From contig NZ_JBPDIH010000002.1 in assembly GCF_052030545.1 (NCBI RefSeq), positions 62,001 through 126,000 of the forward strand: 64,000 nucleotides of DNA, given 5' to 3'. Below the pieces are notes generated by a model. That model was given only the letters and a program-made list of their open reading frames with translations, made no database searches and was not told the origin of the DNA. This stretch comes from CANMXU01 sp052030545. GTDB taxonomy: Bacteria; Pseudomonadota; Gammaproteobacteria; Enterobacterales; Alteromonadaceae. A program made the position numbers and the translations under genes. Shown here piece after piece: positions 36,901 through 44,437 of this stretch (the stretch's first letter is position 1; each line of letters starts with the position of its first letter).

Positions 36901-37903
36901 TAGCCGTGACGGTGAAGTCGTGCTTGAAAACTCTCGCACATACTACCGCACTACGTGGGCGCAAACGACCTTCAAAATGCAGTCACTTCGTGATAACCCA
37001 GAATGTGCACAGCAAGAGCACGACGTTAAATTCGATACTGAAGATCCGGGCTTAAACGCTGCCCTGACTTTCGATATTAATGAAGACATTGTTAGTGATT
37101 TAATCGTAAAAGATGCACAAAACGGCTCTCACCCTAAAGTGGCTATTTTACGTGAGCAAGGTGTTAACTCGCACGTAGAAATGGCAGCAGCATTTGACCG
37201 CGCTGGCTTTAAAGCAATTGACGTGCACATGTCTGACATTTTATCAGGCCGCACTGACTTAGCAGATTTTAACGGTTTGGTTGCTTGTGGCGGTTTCTCT
37301 TACGGTGATGTATTAGGTGCTGGTGAAGGTTGGGCAAAATCAATTTTATTTAACCCAAGCGCGCGTGAAATGTTCAAAACCTTCTTCCACCGTGAAGACA
37401 CTTTCAGTTTAGGTGTCTGTAACGGTTGTCAGATGTTATCGAACTTAAAAGAAATCATCCCAGGTAGTGAAGCATGGCCGCGATTTGTACAAAATAAATC
37501 AGAGCGTTTTGAAGCACGCTTTAGCTTAGTTGAAATTCAAGAAAGCCCGTCGGTGTTCTTTAAAGGCATGGAAGGCTCTCGTATGCCAATCGCTGTTTCT
37601 CATGGTGAAGGTCGTACTGAATTTACCTCTGAAGATGCCATTGCTAATGCTAACGATTCTGGCACAGTATCAATGCGTTATATTAATAACTACGGTGATG
37701 TTACTGAAACTTACCCGGCGAACCCGAACGGTTCACCAGATGGTATTACTTCATTAACGACAACCGATGGTCGTGTCACCATTATGATGCCACACCCTGA
37801 ACGTGTATTTAGAACCGTTGCTAACTCTTGGCACCCTGACGAGTGGTTAGAAGACTCGCCATGGGTTCGCATGTTCCGCAACGCACGTAAATTTATCGGT
37901 TAA
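33974..37903 (+). CDS. purL: Phosphoribosylformylglycinamidine synthase
   Basis: A 1309-residue large-type PurL, which makes FGAM in purine synthesis. It has an N-terminal domain, two ATP-binding AIRS-like halves (METHNHPTAISPYPGAATGS and the later DGGLFTSIVEMAFAGH block) and a C-terminal glutaminase with the catalytic cysteine in SLGVCNGCQMLSNL and a terminal MMPHPERVFR. Length is normal. It is divergent from mltF and ends at an unusually strong terminator. Confidence 0.98.
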   Translation: MSMLMKTLRGAPALSEFRVKKLLAQCAQLQLPVTDIYAEYAHFAHLSAELSQEEFQVLQQLLKYGPTIEEHEPVGQFLLVTPRPGTISPWSSKSTDIAHNCGLSSVVRLERGLAYYITGDTLTAEQQVQLNSLLHDRMMETVFTEMNQATSLFASAEPGKLTIIDIEKGGKQALIDANSDLGLALADDEVNYLFENFTKLGRNPHDIELYMFAQANSEHCRHKIFNADWTIDGVKQPKSLFKMIRNTHEVNSDYVLSAYKDNAAVMVGNKGGRFFANPETNEYSYNHEDIQILMKVETHNHPTAISPYPGAATGSGGEIRDEGATGIGSKPKAGLVGFSVSNLRIPNFEQPWETDFGKPSRIVSALDIMIEGPLGGAAFNNEFGRPAILGYFRTFEEEVNSFNGTEVRGYHKPIMLAGGLGNIRDEHVQKGDIVVGANLIALGGPAMNIGLGGGAASSMASGQSAENLDFASVQRENPEMERRCQEVIDKCWQLGDANPILFIHDVGAGGLSNAFPELVSDGGRGGVFELRNVPNDERSMAPHEIWCNESQERYVLAVSDEQLAQFTAICQRERAPFAVVGRATEEEHLTVTDEHFKGDSVNDTPIDLPLDVLLGKTPKIIKDVKSVAPAGDELALENVSLAEAADRILSLPTVAEKTFLITIGDRSVTGMVNRDQMVGPWQVPVADCGVTASALDSYHGEAMSLGERTPVALLNFGASARLAVAESLTNIAGTDIGDLNRIKLSANWMSPAGHPGEDAGLYEAVKAIGEELCPALGLTIPVGKDSMSMKTQWQENGEEKSVTSPMSLIITAFGAVEDIRKTVTPQLRTDLGDTRIVAIDLSKGKNRLGGSCLAQVYKQLGTQTPDVDSPEILKGFFNAMQTLVRDEKLIAYHDRSDGGLFTSIVEMAFAGHTGVDVDLSKLSGDNLSVLFNEELGAVIQIKESDVDAIHAIFDEHGISECCTDVARLNNEDTIRFSRDGEVVLENSRTYYRTTWAQTTFKMQSLRDNPECAQQEHDVKFDTEDPGLNAALTFDINEDIVSDLIVKDAQNGSHPKVAILREQGVNSHVEMAAAFDRAGFKAIDVHMSDILSGRTDLADFNGLVACGGFSYGDVLGAGEGWAKSILFNPSAREMFKTFFHREDTFSLGVCNGCQMLSNLKEIIPGSEAWPRFVQNKSERFEARFSLVEIQESPSVFFKGMEGSRMPIAVSHGEGRTEFTSEDAIANANDSGTVSMRYINNYGDVTETYPANPNGSPDGITSLTTTDGRVTIMMPHPERVFRTVANSWHPDEWLEDSPWVRMFRNARKFIG

Positions 37904-37960
37904 TCGCTTAATCGGTTATCGAAAAAGCAAAGCACTGCTAAATAGCGCTTAGCTATTGTT

Positions 37961-37994
37961 AAAAAAACCAGTAACTTAGCTTACTGGTTTTTTT
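37961..37994. terminator. Strong bidirectional terminator after purL
   Basis: AAAAAAACCAGTAA and TTACTGGTTTTTTT form a perfect 14-bp stem around CTTAGC. It lies 57 bp after purL and 43 bp before MITE copy 2. Confidence 0.93.
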
Positions 37995-38037
37995 ATGCCT
38001 ACAACTTTTTAGCTCGGTAATAAATCAATCGACATTA

Positions 38038-38299
38038 GGGTCTGTTGATCTTTCGAGGTTAAATTTTGTTCAAAGTAAACGCTTTTTGTTCAAGGCGTGA
38101 ACAACACAGCATGGTTGTTCCATGTAAGTTGTGAACAACGATGAAGAAATAGCGTTTAGTTGAACCCCAAGGGCAGCGTTTCTAGGCATTTAACCATCAT
38201 TATTGCGCTTTCATGTGGAATAACCACATAGCAATCACAATGCTTTGTCTAAATACCGATAAACTGCTGCAAAAATAAACACGAAAGATCAACAGCCCC
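38038..38299 (+). mobile_element. 262-bp MITE-like element, copy 2 (purL-yciH gap)
   Basis: Same length, ends and internal two-hairpin architecture as copy 1, flanked by TA on each side (38036-38037 and 38300-38301). Comparison by eye shows about eight substitutions and no length change. It lies between the purL terminator and yciH, 113 bp before the yciH ATG, so it could influence yciH expression. Confidence 0.85.
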
Positions 38300-38412
38300 T
38301 AGTATCGTTTTAAGTCGCCTATTAACTTGTTATAATCAGCGCAGAATTGTTGCGCCGAATTTTTTCCATAGCGCGCAGCAGGTTAACGTTTAAACCTTTT
38401 AGGTAGTTCACA

Positions 38413-38808
38413 ATGAAAAATAGTTTATCGAGTCTTAGCGATCTAGCTGCGGCTTTTGGTAAAGCCCCTATCGAAGAAAAAAATGAAGTTAACGACGACT
38501 CGTTAGTTTATTCAACCGATAGCGGTCGTATTAAACAGCCAAAACAAAAAGCTAACGTAACGCCAAGTGACGGTTTTGCAAAAGTGCGCAGAGAAACCAA
38601 AGGCCGAAAAGGTAAAGGTGTTATCGTGATCAGTGGTTTAGGGTTAGAAAGTGACGCGCTAAAAGCATTGGCGAAAAAACTTAAAAAAACCTGTGGCACC
38701 GGTGGTAGCGTTGTTGGCGAAACCATTGAAGTGCAAGGCGACAAGCGCGATGTGATTAAAACGGTTTTAGAAAAAGAAGGCTTTAAAGTAAAGTTCATTG
38801 GTGGCTAA
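38413..38808 (+). CDS. yciH: SUI1/eIF1-like translation initiation factor YciH
   Basis: A 131-residue protein with the SUI1 fold: KVRRETKGRKGKGVIVISGL, then KKLKKTCGTGGSVVGETIEV and the terminal GFKVKFIGG. E. coli YciH affects initiation fidelity. The N-terminal 50 residues are a variable linker that opens SLSDLAAAFG. Length is a little over the usual 108 residues because of that linker. It is monocistronic and convergent with tyrR. Confidence 0.92.
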   Translation: MKNSLSSLSDLAAAFGKAPIEEKNEVNDDSLVYSTDSGRIKQPKQKANVTPSDGFAKVRRETKGRKGKGVIVISGLGLESDALKALAKKLKKTCGTGGSVVGETIEVQGDKRDVIKTVLEKEGFKVKFIGG

Positions 38809-38917
38809 CTGACTGTGTTGTCGTAACTCTGCAGTACCATTATTCTCTACTAGCTCAGACTTGGTTTTTAATGGTACTCTCGCCTTCGCCCCTTTGCCCC
38901 TTTCACTCTTTCTTATT

Positions 38918-40501
38918 TTATTGCTGAAGCTGATACTTTCTCAGTTTCATCGCAATTTTATTATGAGAAACACCTAACCTTTTCGCTAATTTTCGCGTTG
39001 TTGGATAATGCGGCAATAACTGCTTGAGTAAGCTTTTCTCAAAAAGCTGTTGAGCACTTTGCCAGTCTTGAATATCTGCTATTTGCTCATTTTGTACTAC
39101 ACCAAGGTGCTCTTGATTGTCATGGATGTTGTGATGAGCAATATCCGTTGGACGTTCACTAAAGTGACCAAAATCAGCCAGCGCTTCATTTAGCTCTTTT
39201 GCTTCAATTTGCCCGCTTTTATTCAGTGCGACCACTCGAAATAAAATATTTTGCAATTGGCGAATGTTACCCGGCCAACTAAAGGCTTTTAGTCGCGCTA
39301 AAGCTTGCTCAGTTAAATGGGGTTTTACTTGATCAACTTGCAACGCTGAGCTTTCAATAAAGTGCTGACTTAATAAGGCAATATCATCAATTCGATCGCG
39401 CAGCGGTGGCAAGGTTAATGTTAAAACATTTAAACGATAAAATAAGTCTTCGCGAAAATGCTGTAATTGTAATAAGCGTTCAAATTGCTGATGACTGGCA
39501 CTAATAATGCGGACATTGGCGGTTAATTCTTTAGTGCCACCTAAACGTCGAAAGCGAAAGTCTTGCAAAAAACGTAACAGCTTTGCTTGCAAGTAAGTCG
39601 ACATTTCGGCAATTTCATCAAGAAAAATGGTTCCGCCTTCGGCAAGTTCAAATAAGCCCGGTTTGCCGCCTTTTTGTGCGCCAGTAAATGCCCCTTGCGC
39701 ATAACCGTAAAGCTCACTTTCTAATAAATTTTCGGGCAATGCCGCGCAATTTATTGCCAAAAAAGGTGATTTAGCGCGAGCACTGGCTTGATGAATAGCG
39801 CGTGCCACCAATTCTTTACCAGTACCAGTTTCACCGCTGATCAGCACAGGCAATTCTAATTTAGCAAAACGTAGCGTTTGCTCTTTCAGCACTTTAATTT
39901 TAGTTGATTGCCCAATAATGTGATCGAGCGTCTGCGCTTTATCGGCTTGCATTAATGATATCTGTCGACCGAGTGATTTCATGGTACGTAGCACGAGCAC
40001 GCCACCGTTTATTTTGTCATCAATTAATACTGGGGTAAGCTCAGCAAGATAGGCTTTTCCTAAAAAGTGAACTGAAGTGGTAATGGCTTTGTCTTGGATT
40101 AAGCTTTGATAGCTAGGTTCGATAAAGTCATCTATCACGCGGTTATTTAAGCTTTGCTGCTGCTCAGCTAATAAATGTTGCGCGGCTTGGTTAAGTAATA
40201 ATATTTTACCATCGTGGTTTATATCGATCATAGGATCCGGCATACGCGATAATAAGGTATGCATATGATGTGCTTTTAATTCGGTCGGTAAAAATTCAAT
40301 TTCAATGCAGCTTTTAATGCCCTCGATAGTCGCCAAACTGCGATTAATATCAATAAGCGAAAGTTTAGTTTCGTCAATATGTACGTAAGTTACAAATGCC
40401 TCAACTTCAATCGCGCGAAGATCCCACGAGCGCTTGGCAAATACCGCTAGAATTTCTTGGCTAATACCGATTCGGTCGGTCGACTCTATTTTTAATCGCA
40501 T
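38918..40501 (-). CDS. tyrR: TyrR-type transcriptional regulator with intact GAFTGA
   Basis: A 527-residue aromatic-amino-acid-responsive regulator. The ATG at 40501 is chosen because MRLKIESTDRIGISQE aligns with the TyrR N-terminus; 29 upstream in-frame residues are spurious. Domains: ACT (about 1-75), PAS (about 80-180), AAA+ with Walker A GETGTGKELVARAIH, and a C-terminal HTH (TTRKLAKRLGVSHNKIAMKL). It contains GAFTGA (YAQGAFTGAQKGG), the loop that contacts sigma-54, which E. coli TyrR lacks. TyrR boxes just upstream suggest autoregulation and control of the divergent megL gene. Confidence 0.9.
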   Translation of the reverse strand: MRLKIESTDRIGISQEILAVFAKRSWDLRAIEVEAFVTYVHIDETKLSLIDINRSLATIEGIKSCIEIEFLPTELKAHHMHTLLSRMPDPMIDINHDGKILLLNQAAQHLLAEQQQSLNNRVIDDFIEPSYQSLIQDKAITTSVHFLGKAYLAELTPVLIDDKINGGVLVLRTMKSLGRQISLMQADKAQTLDHIIGQSTKIKVLKEQTLRFAKLELPVLISGETGTGKELVARAIHQASARAKSPFLAINCAALPENLLESELYGYAQGAFTGAQKGGKPGLFELAEGGTIFLDEIAEMSTYLQAKLLRFLQDFRFRRLGGTKELTANVRIISASHQQFERLLQLQHFREDLFYRLNVLTLTLPPLRDRIDDIALLSQHFIESSALQVDQVKPHLTEQALARLKAFSWPGNIRQLQNILFRVVALNKSGQIEAKELNEALADFGHFSERPTDIAHHNIHDNQEHLGVVQNEQIADIQDWQSAQQLFEKSLLKQLLPHYPTTRKLAKRLGVSHNKIAMKLRKYQLQQ

Positions 40502-40514
40502 TTTTGCGCCACTT

Positions 40515-40549
40515 TGTAATATTTTTATGACTGTAACCACAGTATTACA
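40515..40549. promoter_or_regulatory. TyrR boxes (one strong, one weak) upstream of tyrR
   Basis: Strong box 40532-40549: TGTAA, 8 bases, TTACA, which fits TGTAAA-N6-TTTACA. An overlapping weak box at 40515-40532 reads TGTAA, 8 bases, TGACT. The whole region is framed by 11-bp inverted arms ACTTTGTAATA (40511-40521) and TATTACAAAGT (40543-40553). It lies 14-50 bp upstream of the tyrR start. Confidence 0.72.
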
Positions 40550-40622
40550 AAGTAATATTAAAGCGCCTAATCCGTGTAAGCCATACACGCTATGGCTTAG
40601 GTAAAGAACACTTCACACCCGT

Positions 40623-40640
40623 TGTAATATTTTTATGACA
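40623..40640. promoter_or_regulatory. Third TyrR-like box, megL side
   Basis: TGTAA, 8 bases, TGACA. It repeats the 17-base sequence TGTAATATTTTTATGAC found at 40515-40531. It lies about 110 bp upstream of the sigma-54-like promoter of megL, a usual distance for an enhancer. Confidence 0.6.
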
Positions 40641-40724
40641 ACTCAAAATAAGCAAGCGATCACCCAACCAAAGAATAACGATAAATCATTGTTTTAATTA
40701 CAAATTAACAAGAGTGAATAATCA

Positions 40725-40739
40725 GGCACTGGTGTTGCA
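40725..40739 (+). promoter_or_regulatory. Sigma-54 (-24/-12) promoter of megL
   Basis: GGCAC, 5... arrangement GGCACTGGTGTTGCA: the invariant GG (40725-40726) and GC (40737-40738) are 10 bp apart as required, and the flanking bases match TGGCAC-N5-TTGCA except the first. Transcription would begin near 40750, about 45 bases before the megL ATG. An IHF-like sequence (12 of 13 consensus positions) is at 40684-40696, between this promoter and the TyrR-like boxes. Confidence 0.68.
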
Positions 40740-40794
40740 TTAACTTAAGCTAATAAAACAACAATAAATTAAGCCGTTAATAGAGCGAATAGTT

Positions 40795-42003
40795 ATGACA
40801 ACAAGTAAACACATAGAAACCCAAGCAATTCACGCAGGTCGAATTAATGACGAGCAATTTGGTTCATTAGCGACACCTCTATATCAAACATCTACCTTTA
40901 TTTTTGACGATGCCGCACAAGGCGCTCGTCGCTTTGCCGGCGAAGAAGAAGGTTTTATCTACAGCCGCTTAGGTAACCCGACCACACGCCAACTTGAAAT
41001 GCGGGTTGCGACTATGGAAGGTATGGACGATGGCGCAGCAACAGCAACCGGTATGGGCGCAGTGTCAGCAGCGTTATTGGCCAATTTACAAGCGGGTGAT
41101 CATATTATTTCTTCTAACGCGATATACGGATGCTCGTATGCGTTAATTAATCATATGTTGGCGCGCTTTGGCATAGAAGCTTCATTTGTTGATATGAGCA
41201 ATGCCGACAATATCGACGCGGCGATCAAAGAAAATACCAAGGTAATTTTTTGCGAAACCCCGATAAACCCTAACCTAGTGGTGCTTGATTTGGCGGCCAT
41301 TGCTAAAGTTGCCCAAAAGCACGGCATTTTATCAATTGTGGACAATACCTTTTTAACACCAGTGCTTCAGCAACCGGCACAGTACGGCATTGATCTAGTA
41401 GTACACAGCGCCACAAAATATTTAAACGGTCATGGCGATGTAGTTGCCGGTATTATTTGCGGTAGTCGTGAAATGATCGCTCATATTAAAGGAACTGCAT
41501 TAAAAGATATTGGCGCCACTATTAGCCCACACGATGCTTGGCTAATATTGCGTGGCTTAAAAACCTTGCCGATCCGCATGGAAAGGCATTGCAGCAACGC
41601 ACAAAAAGTTGCTGAATTTTTAGAAGCTCACCCTTTAGTGAGCCAAGTGTATTACCCGGGCTTAAGCTCTCATTCTGGCCATAAATTTATCGGTAAGCAA
41701 ATGAAGGCAGCTGGTGGCGTGATTGCCTTTGAGTTAGATTGTAATCTGAGCCAAGGCGAGCGTTTTATTAATCAATTAAAACTATTTTCGATTGCCGTTA
41801 GTTTAGGTGATGCCGAGTCGTTAGTGCAACACCCAGCGTCGATGACTCATTCACCATACAGCCAAGAGGAACGCTTGGCGGCGGGCATTAGTGACTCGCT
41901 TATTCGCATATCGGTTGGTTTAGAAAACAGCGAAGATTTAATTGACGATTTAGAGCAGTCGTTAGCGCAGTTAGCACAAATAAAAAAAATAAAAGCCGCT
42001 TAA
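40795..42003 (+). CDS. megL: Methionine gamma-lyase
   Basis: A 402-residue PLP enzyme of the Cys/Met metabolism family. The PLP lysine is in HSATKYLNGHGDVVAG, and the phosphate-contacting YSRLGNPT is present. The cysteine typical of methionine gamma-lyases is in AIYGCSYAL, and a Lys-Asp pair occurs in LKDIGATISPHDAW; these favour gamma-lyase over cystathionine enzymes. It would split methionine into methanethiol, 2-oxobutyrate and ammonia. It is divergent from tyrR, with TyrR boxes and a sigma-54 promoter between them. A cystathionine gamma-synthase-like activity is less likely but possible. Confidence 0.85.
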   Translation: MTTSKHIETQAIHAGRINDEQFGSLATPLYQTSTFIFDDAAQGARRFAGEEEGFIYSRLGNPTTRQLEMRVATMEGMDDGAATATGMGAVSAALLANLQAGDHIISSNAIYGCSYALINHMLARFGIEASFVDMSNADNIDAAIKENTKVIFCETPINPNLVVLDLAAIAKVAQKHGILSIVDNTFLTPVLQQPAQYGIDLVVHSATKYLNGHGDVVAGIICGSREMIAHIKGTALKDIGATISPHDAWLILRGLKTLPIRMERHCSNAQKVAEFLEAHPLVSQVYYPGLSSHSGHKFIGKQMKAAGGVIAFELDCNLSQGERFINQLKLFSIAVSLGDAESLVQHPASMTHSPYSQEERLAAGISDSLIRISVGLENSEDLIDDLEQSLAQLAQIKKIKAA

Positions 42004-42044
42004 CAAGCGGCAATTAATAAAGTATAACAAAACACAAGGCGTGA

Positions 42045-42473
42045 TTATTTTTGTTCCGTAATCGCGCTAAGTTTAGGTAATAAGCGCGACTTAATTACCT
42101 CAACTTGCTCAACGGTATATGGCGTTAATGCTTGCTGTCCCCAAATAGGTTTTGGCCAACTCACATCGGTTTTAAAACGCACCACATGATGAACGTGTAA
42201 TTGAGGGACCACATTGCCTAAGGCGGCAACATTCATTTTGTCACCAGCAAACTCTTGCATTAACAATTCACTTAACATGCTCGATTCATTTAAAAATTGC
42301 TGTTGGTCCTGCCAGTCTAATTGATAAATATCTTGAACATCAGTAACACGTGGTACCAAGATAAACCATGGGTAAGCACTGTCGTTACATAATAATAACT
42401 GGCATAAAGGCAAATCGGCTAATACATAACAATCATTTTCTAATTGCTCGGCTAGCTTAAATTGTTCAGACAT
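42045..42473 (-). CDS. HIT domain protein
   Basis: A 142-residue histidine-triad family protein. The motif region is NVVPQLHVHHVVRF, the Q-L-H-V-H variant in which the first triad histidine is glutamine. Relatives hydrolyse nucleotide phosphoramidates or dinucleoside polyphosphates. It lies 9 bp downstream of ylqF on the same strand, probably in one transcript. The substrate is not known. Confidence 0.83.
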   Translation of the reverse strand: MSEQFKLAEQLENDCYVLADLPLCQLLLCNDSAYPWFILVPRVTDVQDIYQLDWQDQQQFLNESSMLSELLMQEFAGDKMNVAALGNVVPQLHVHHVVRFKTDVSWPKPIWGQQALTPYTVEQVEVIKSRLLPKLSAITEQK

Positions 42474-42482
42474 ATTCGGATC

Positions 42483-43418
42483 CTATTTTCGTTTATTTTT
42501 TCGTCCACGACCACGTGCGGCTTTTTTCGCTTCACGTGCGGCAACTTTTTCCGCTTCTAGTTTGGCAAAACGTTCGTTTTCTTCAATGACCATTTCAGGC
42601 AATTCAAAGGTTAATGCGCCTAGGGTTTTATCTCTAATTTCATTAATTAAAATCGCGGATGCTTTATGAAAGTCGACATGACCGCCGCTTTTCACGCAAC
42701 CTCGATTTTTACCAATGGCTTCAATTAAATCAACTTCTTGCTGCGGTGTGTGCTCAAGTTTATAACGGGTCATTACGCGCTCAGGGTACGCTTGTAATAA
42801 GTATTCTGCGGCAAAAAACGCGATGTCTTCATGATCAAACGCTGTATCTTTCACTGCGCCAGAAACCGCAAGGCGATAACCACTGTTTTCATTGGCAATT
42901 TTAGGCCATAACATGCCAGGGGTATCAAACAAATAAAGCCCGTCTTCTAAACGAATACGTTGCTGGCCTTTGGTTACCGCAGGCTCGTTACCGACTTTTG
43001 CTTTGGTTTTACCAACTAAAGTATTAATTAATGTCGACTTGCCAACATTCGGAATGCCCATGATCACCGCATTAATTTGTTTACCGGTTGCATCTTTATG
43101 TGGCACCAGTTTGCGAATTAACGACGGAATTAATTTAGCTGTAGCTGAATTATCGGTTGTTAATGCAATCGCTTTTACGTTGTGTTGCGACTCTAAGTAG
43201 TCTAACCACACTTGTGTTAATTCAGGATCGGCTAAGTCACTTTTATTTAAGATTTTGATCAACGGTTTATCACCACGAATTTCGGTGATCATTGGGTTTT
43301 CACTACTAAATGGCAAGCGTGCGTCACACACTTCGATAACAACATCTATTTGTGGAAGGATTTCTTTTATTTCTTTTTGGGCCTTATGCATATGCCCGGG
43401 AAACCAATTAATTGCCAT
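42483..43418 (-). CDS. ylqF: Ribosome biogenesis GTPase YlqF/RbgA
   Basis: A 311-residue circularly permuted GTPase. G4 (ILNKSDLADP) comes before G1 (MGIPNVGKSTLINTL) and G3 (LFDTPGMLWP), the defining order of the family. RbgA-type proteins act in late 50S assembly. The ATG at 43418 (MAINWFPGHMHKAQKEI) matches the family; 26 upstream in-frame residues are ignored. The C-terminus is strongly basic (AREAKKAARGRGRKNKRK). It is divergent from the carbonic anhydrase gene. Confidence 0.94.
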   Translation of the reverse strand: MAINWFPGHMHKAQKEIKEILPQIDVVIEVCDARLPFSSENPMITEIRGDKPLIKILNKSDLADPELTQVWLDYLESQHNVKAIALTTDNSATAKLIPSLIRKLVPHKDATGKQINAVIMGIPNVGKSTLINTLVGKTKAKVGNEPAVTKGQQRIRLEDGLYLFDTPGMLWPKIANENSGYRLAVSGAVKDTAFDHEDIAFFAAEYLLQAYPERVMTRYKLEHTPQQEVDLIEAIGKNRGCVKSGGHVDFHKASAILINEIRDKTLGALTFELPEMVIEENERFAKLEAEKVAAREAKKAARGRGRKNKRK

Positions 43419-43689
43419 AGTATTTTTAAGATCAAGATAAAGTGGTTGCGATTCTAACAAACATTGTTGTTTTAAACACGTATTACCATGCGGCAAATAA
43501 GTAACGACTTATCAGTGAATATTAAGATAAAGCGCTTTTTAATTACACAGTAATCATATTAAAATGGCGCAGTAGTTAACATTAAGCAGCACTAACAATT
43601 TTTAACACCATCAAAAGCTGCGCTGAATTAGGCTACGATGAATTCATTTACGCTAACGCAATTAGCAAAAAAACAAAAAGGTAATAGCC

Positions 43690-44343
43690 ATGCAAGACAT
43701 TATTAAAGGTGTGCTCGAATTTCAAAATCACGCCTTTATAGAGCACCAAGCGTTATTTAGCAGTTTAGCCTCAAGGCAAAATCCTGAAGTGCTATTTATT
43801 ACGTGTTCAGATTCACGCATTGATCCTAATTTAGTTACGCAAACTCGCCCGGGCGACTTATTTATTTGCCGAAATGCAGGTAATGTTGTACCACCTCACA
43901 CCAATGAAACTGGTGGTATGACTGCATCTATCGAATATGCAGTGGCAGTACTTGGCGTGAAAGATATTGTTATTTGTGGCCATACTGACTGTGGCGCGAT
44001 GAAAGGCGCATTAGATACTAAAGCACTTGACGAATTACCACATGTTCAAGAGTGGCTAGGTCATTGTCGTGGTGCTGTTGAAGTGATTAAAGAGCGACAC
44101 GGCTGTGTTGAGCATCATCACCTAGACGAAGTAATTGAAGAGAATGTCTTACTGCAAATTCAACATTTGAAAACTCACCCTATGGTCGTTGCCAAATGTG
44201 CAACTAATAAGATCAGAGTTCATGGTTGGGTGTATCGTATTGAAACCGGTGAAATTAGTTGTTACGAGCCAAGTTCAAATAGCTTCAAACCGTTTAATCA
44301 TGTCTACAGCGAAACCATCGAAGCTTTGTCAAAAGACAAATAA
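43690..44343 (+). CDS. can: Beta-class carbonic anhydrase
   Basis: A 217-residue zinc enzyme that interconverts CO2 and bicarbonate. Zinc ligands and the Asp-Arg dyad are in CSDSRIDPNLV and GHTDCGAMKGAL. Length is normal for the Can type. It is divergent from ylqF and convergent with ffh, with which it shares a terminator. It probably supplies bicarbonate for carboxylases. Confidence 0.95.
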   Translation: MQDIIKGVLEFQNHAFIEHQALFSSLASRQNPEVLFITCSDSRIDPNLVTQTRPGDLFICRNAGNVVPPHTNETGGMTASIEYAVAVLGVKDIVICGHTDCGAMKGALDTKALDELPHVQEWLGHCRGAVEVIKERHGCVEHHHLDEVIEENVLLQIQHLKTHPMVVAKCATNKIRVHGWVYRIETGEISCYEPSSNSFKPFNHVYSETIEALSKDK

Positions 44344-44382
44344 GCGCTTGCTAACACCCTAATTTGTTAGCTTAAAGCAATA

Positions 44383-44412
44383 AAAAAACGCTTCATTTAG
44401 AAGCGTTTTTTA
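44383..44412. terminator. Bidirectional terminator between can and ffh
   Basis: AAAAAACGCTTC and GAAGCGTTTTTT pair around ATTTA, with A- and T-runs on either side. It can end both converging transcripts. Confidence 0.92.
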
Positions 44413-44437
44413 TTGATTAAATTATCATGTATCTCGC

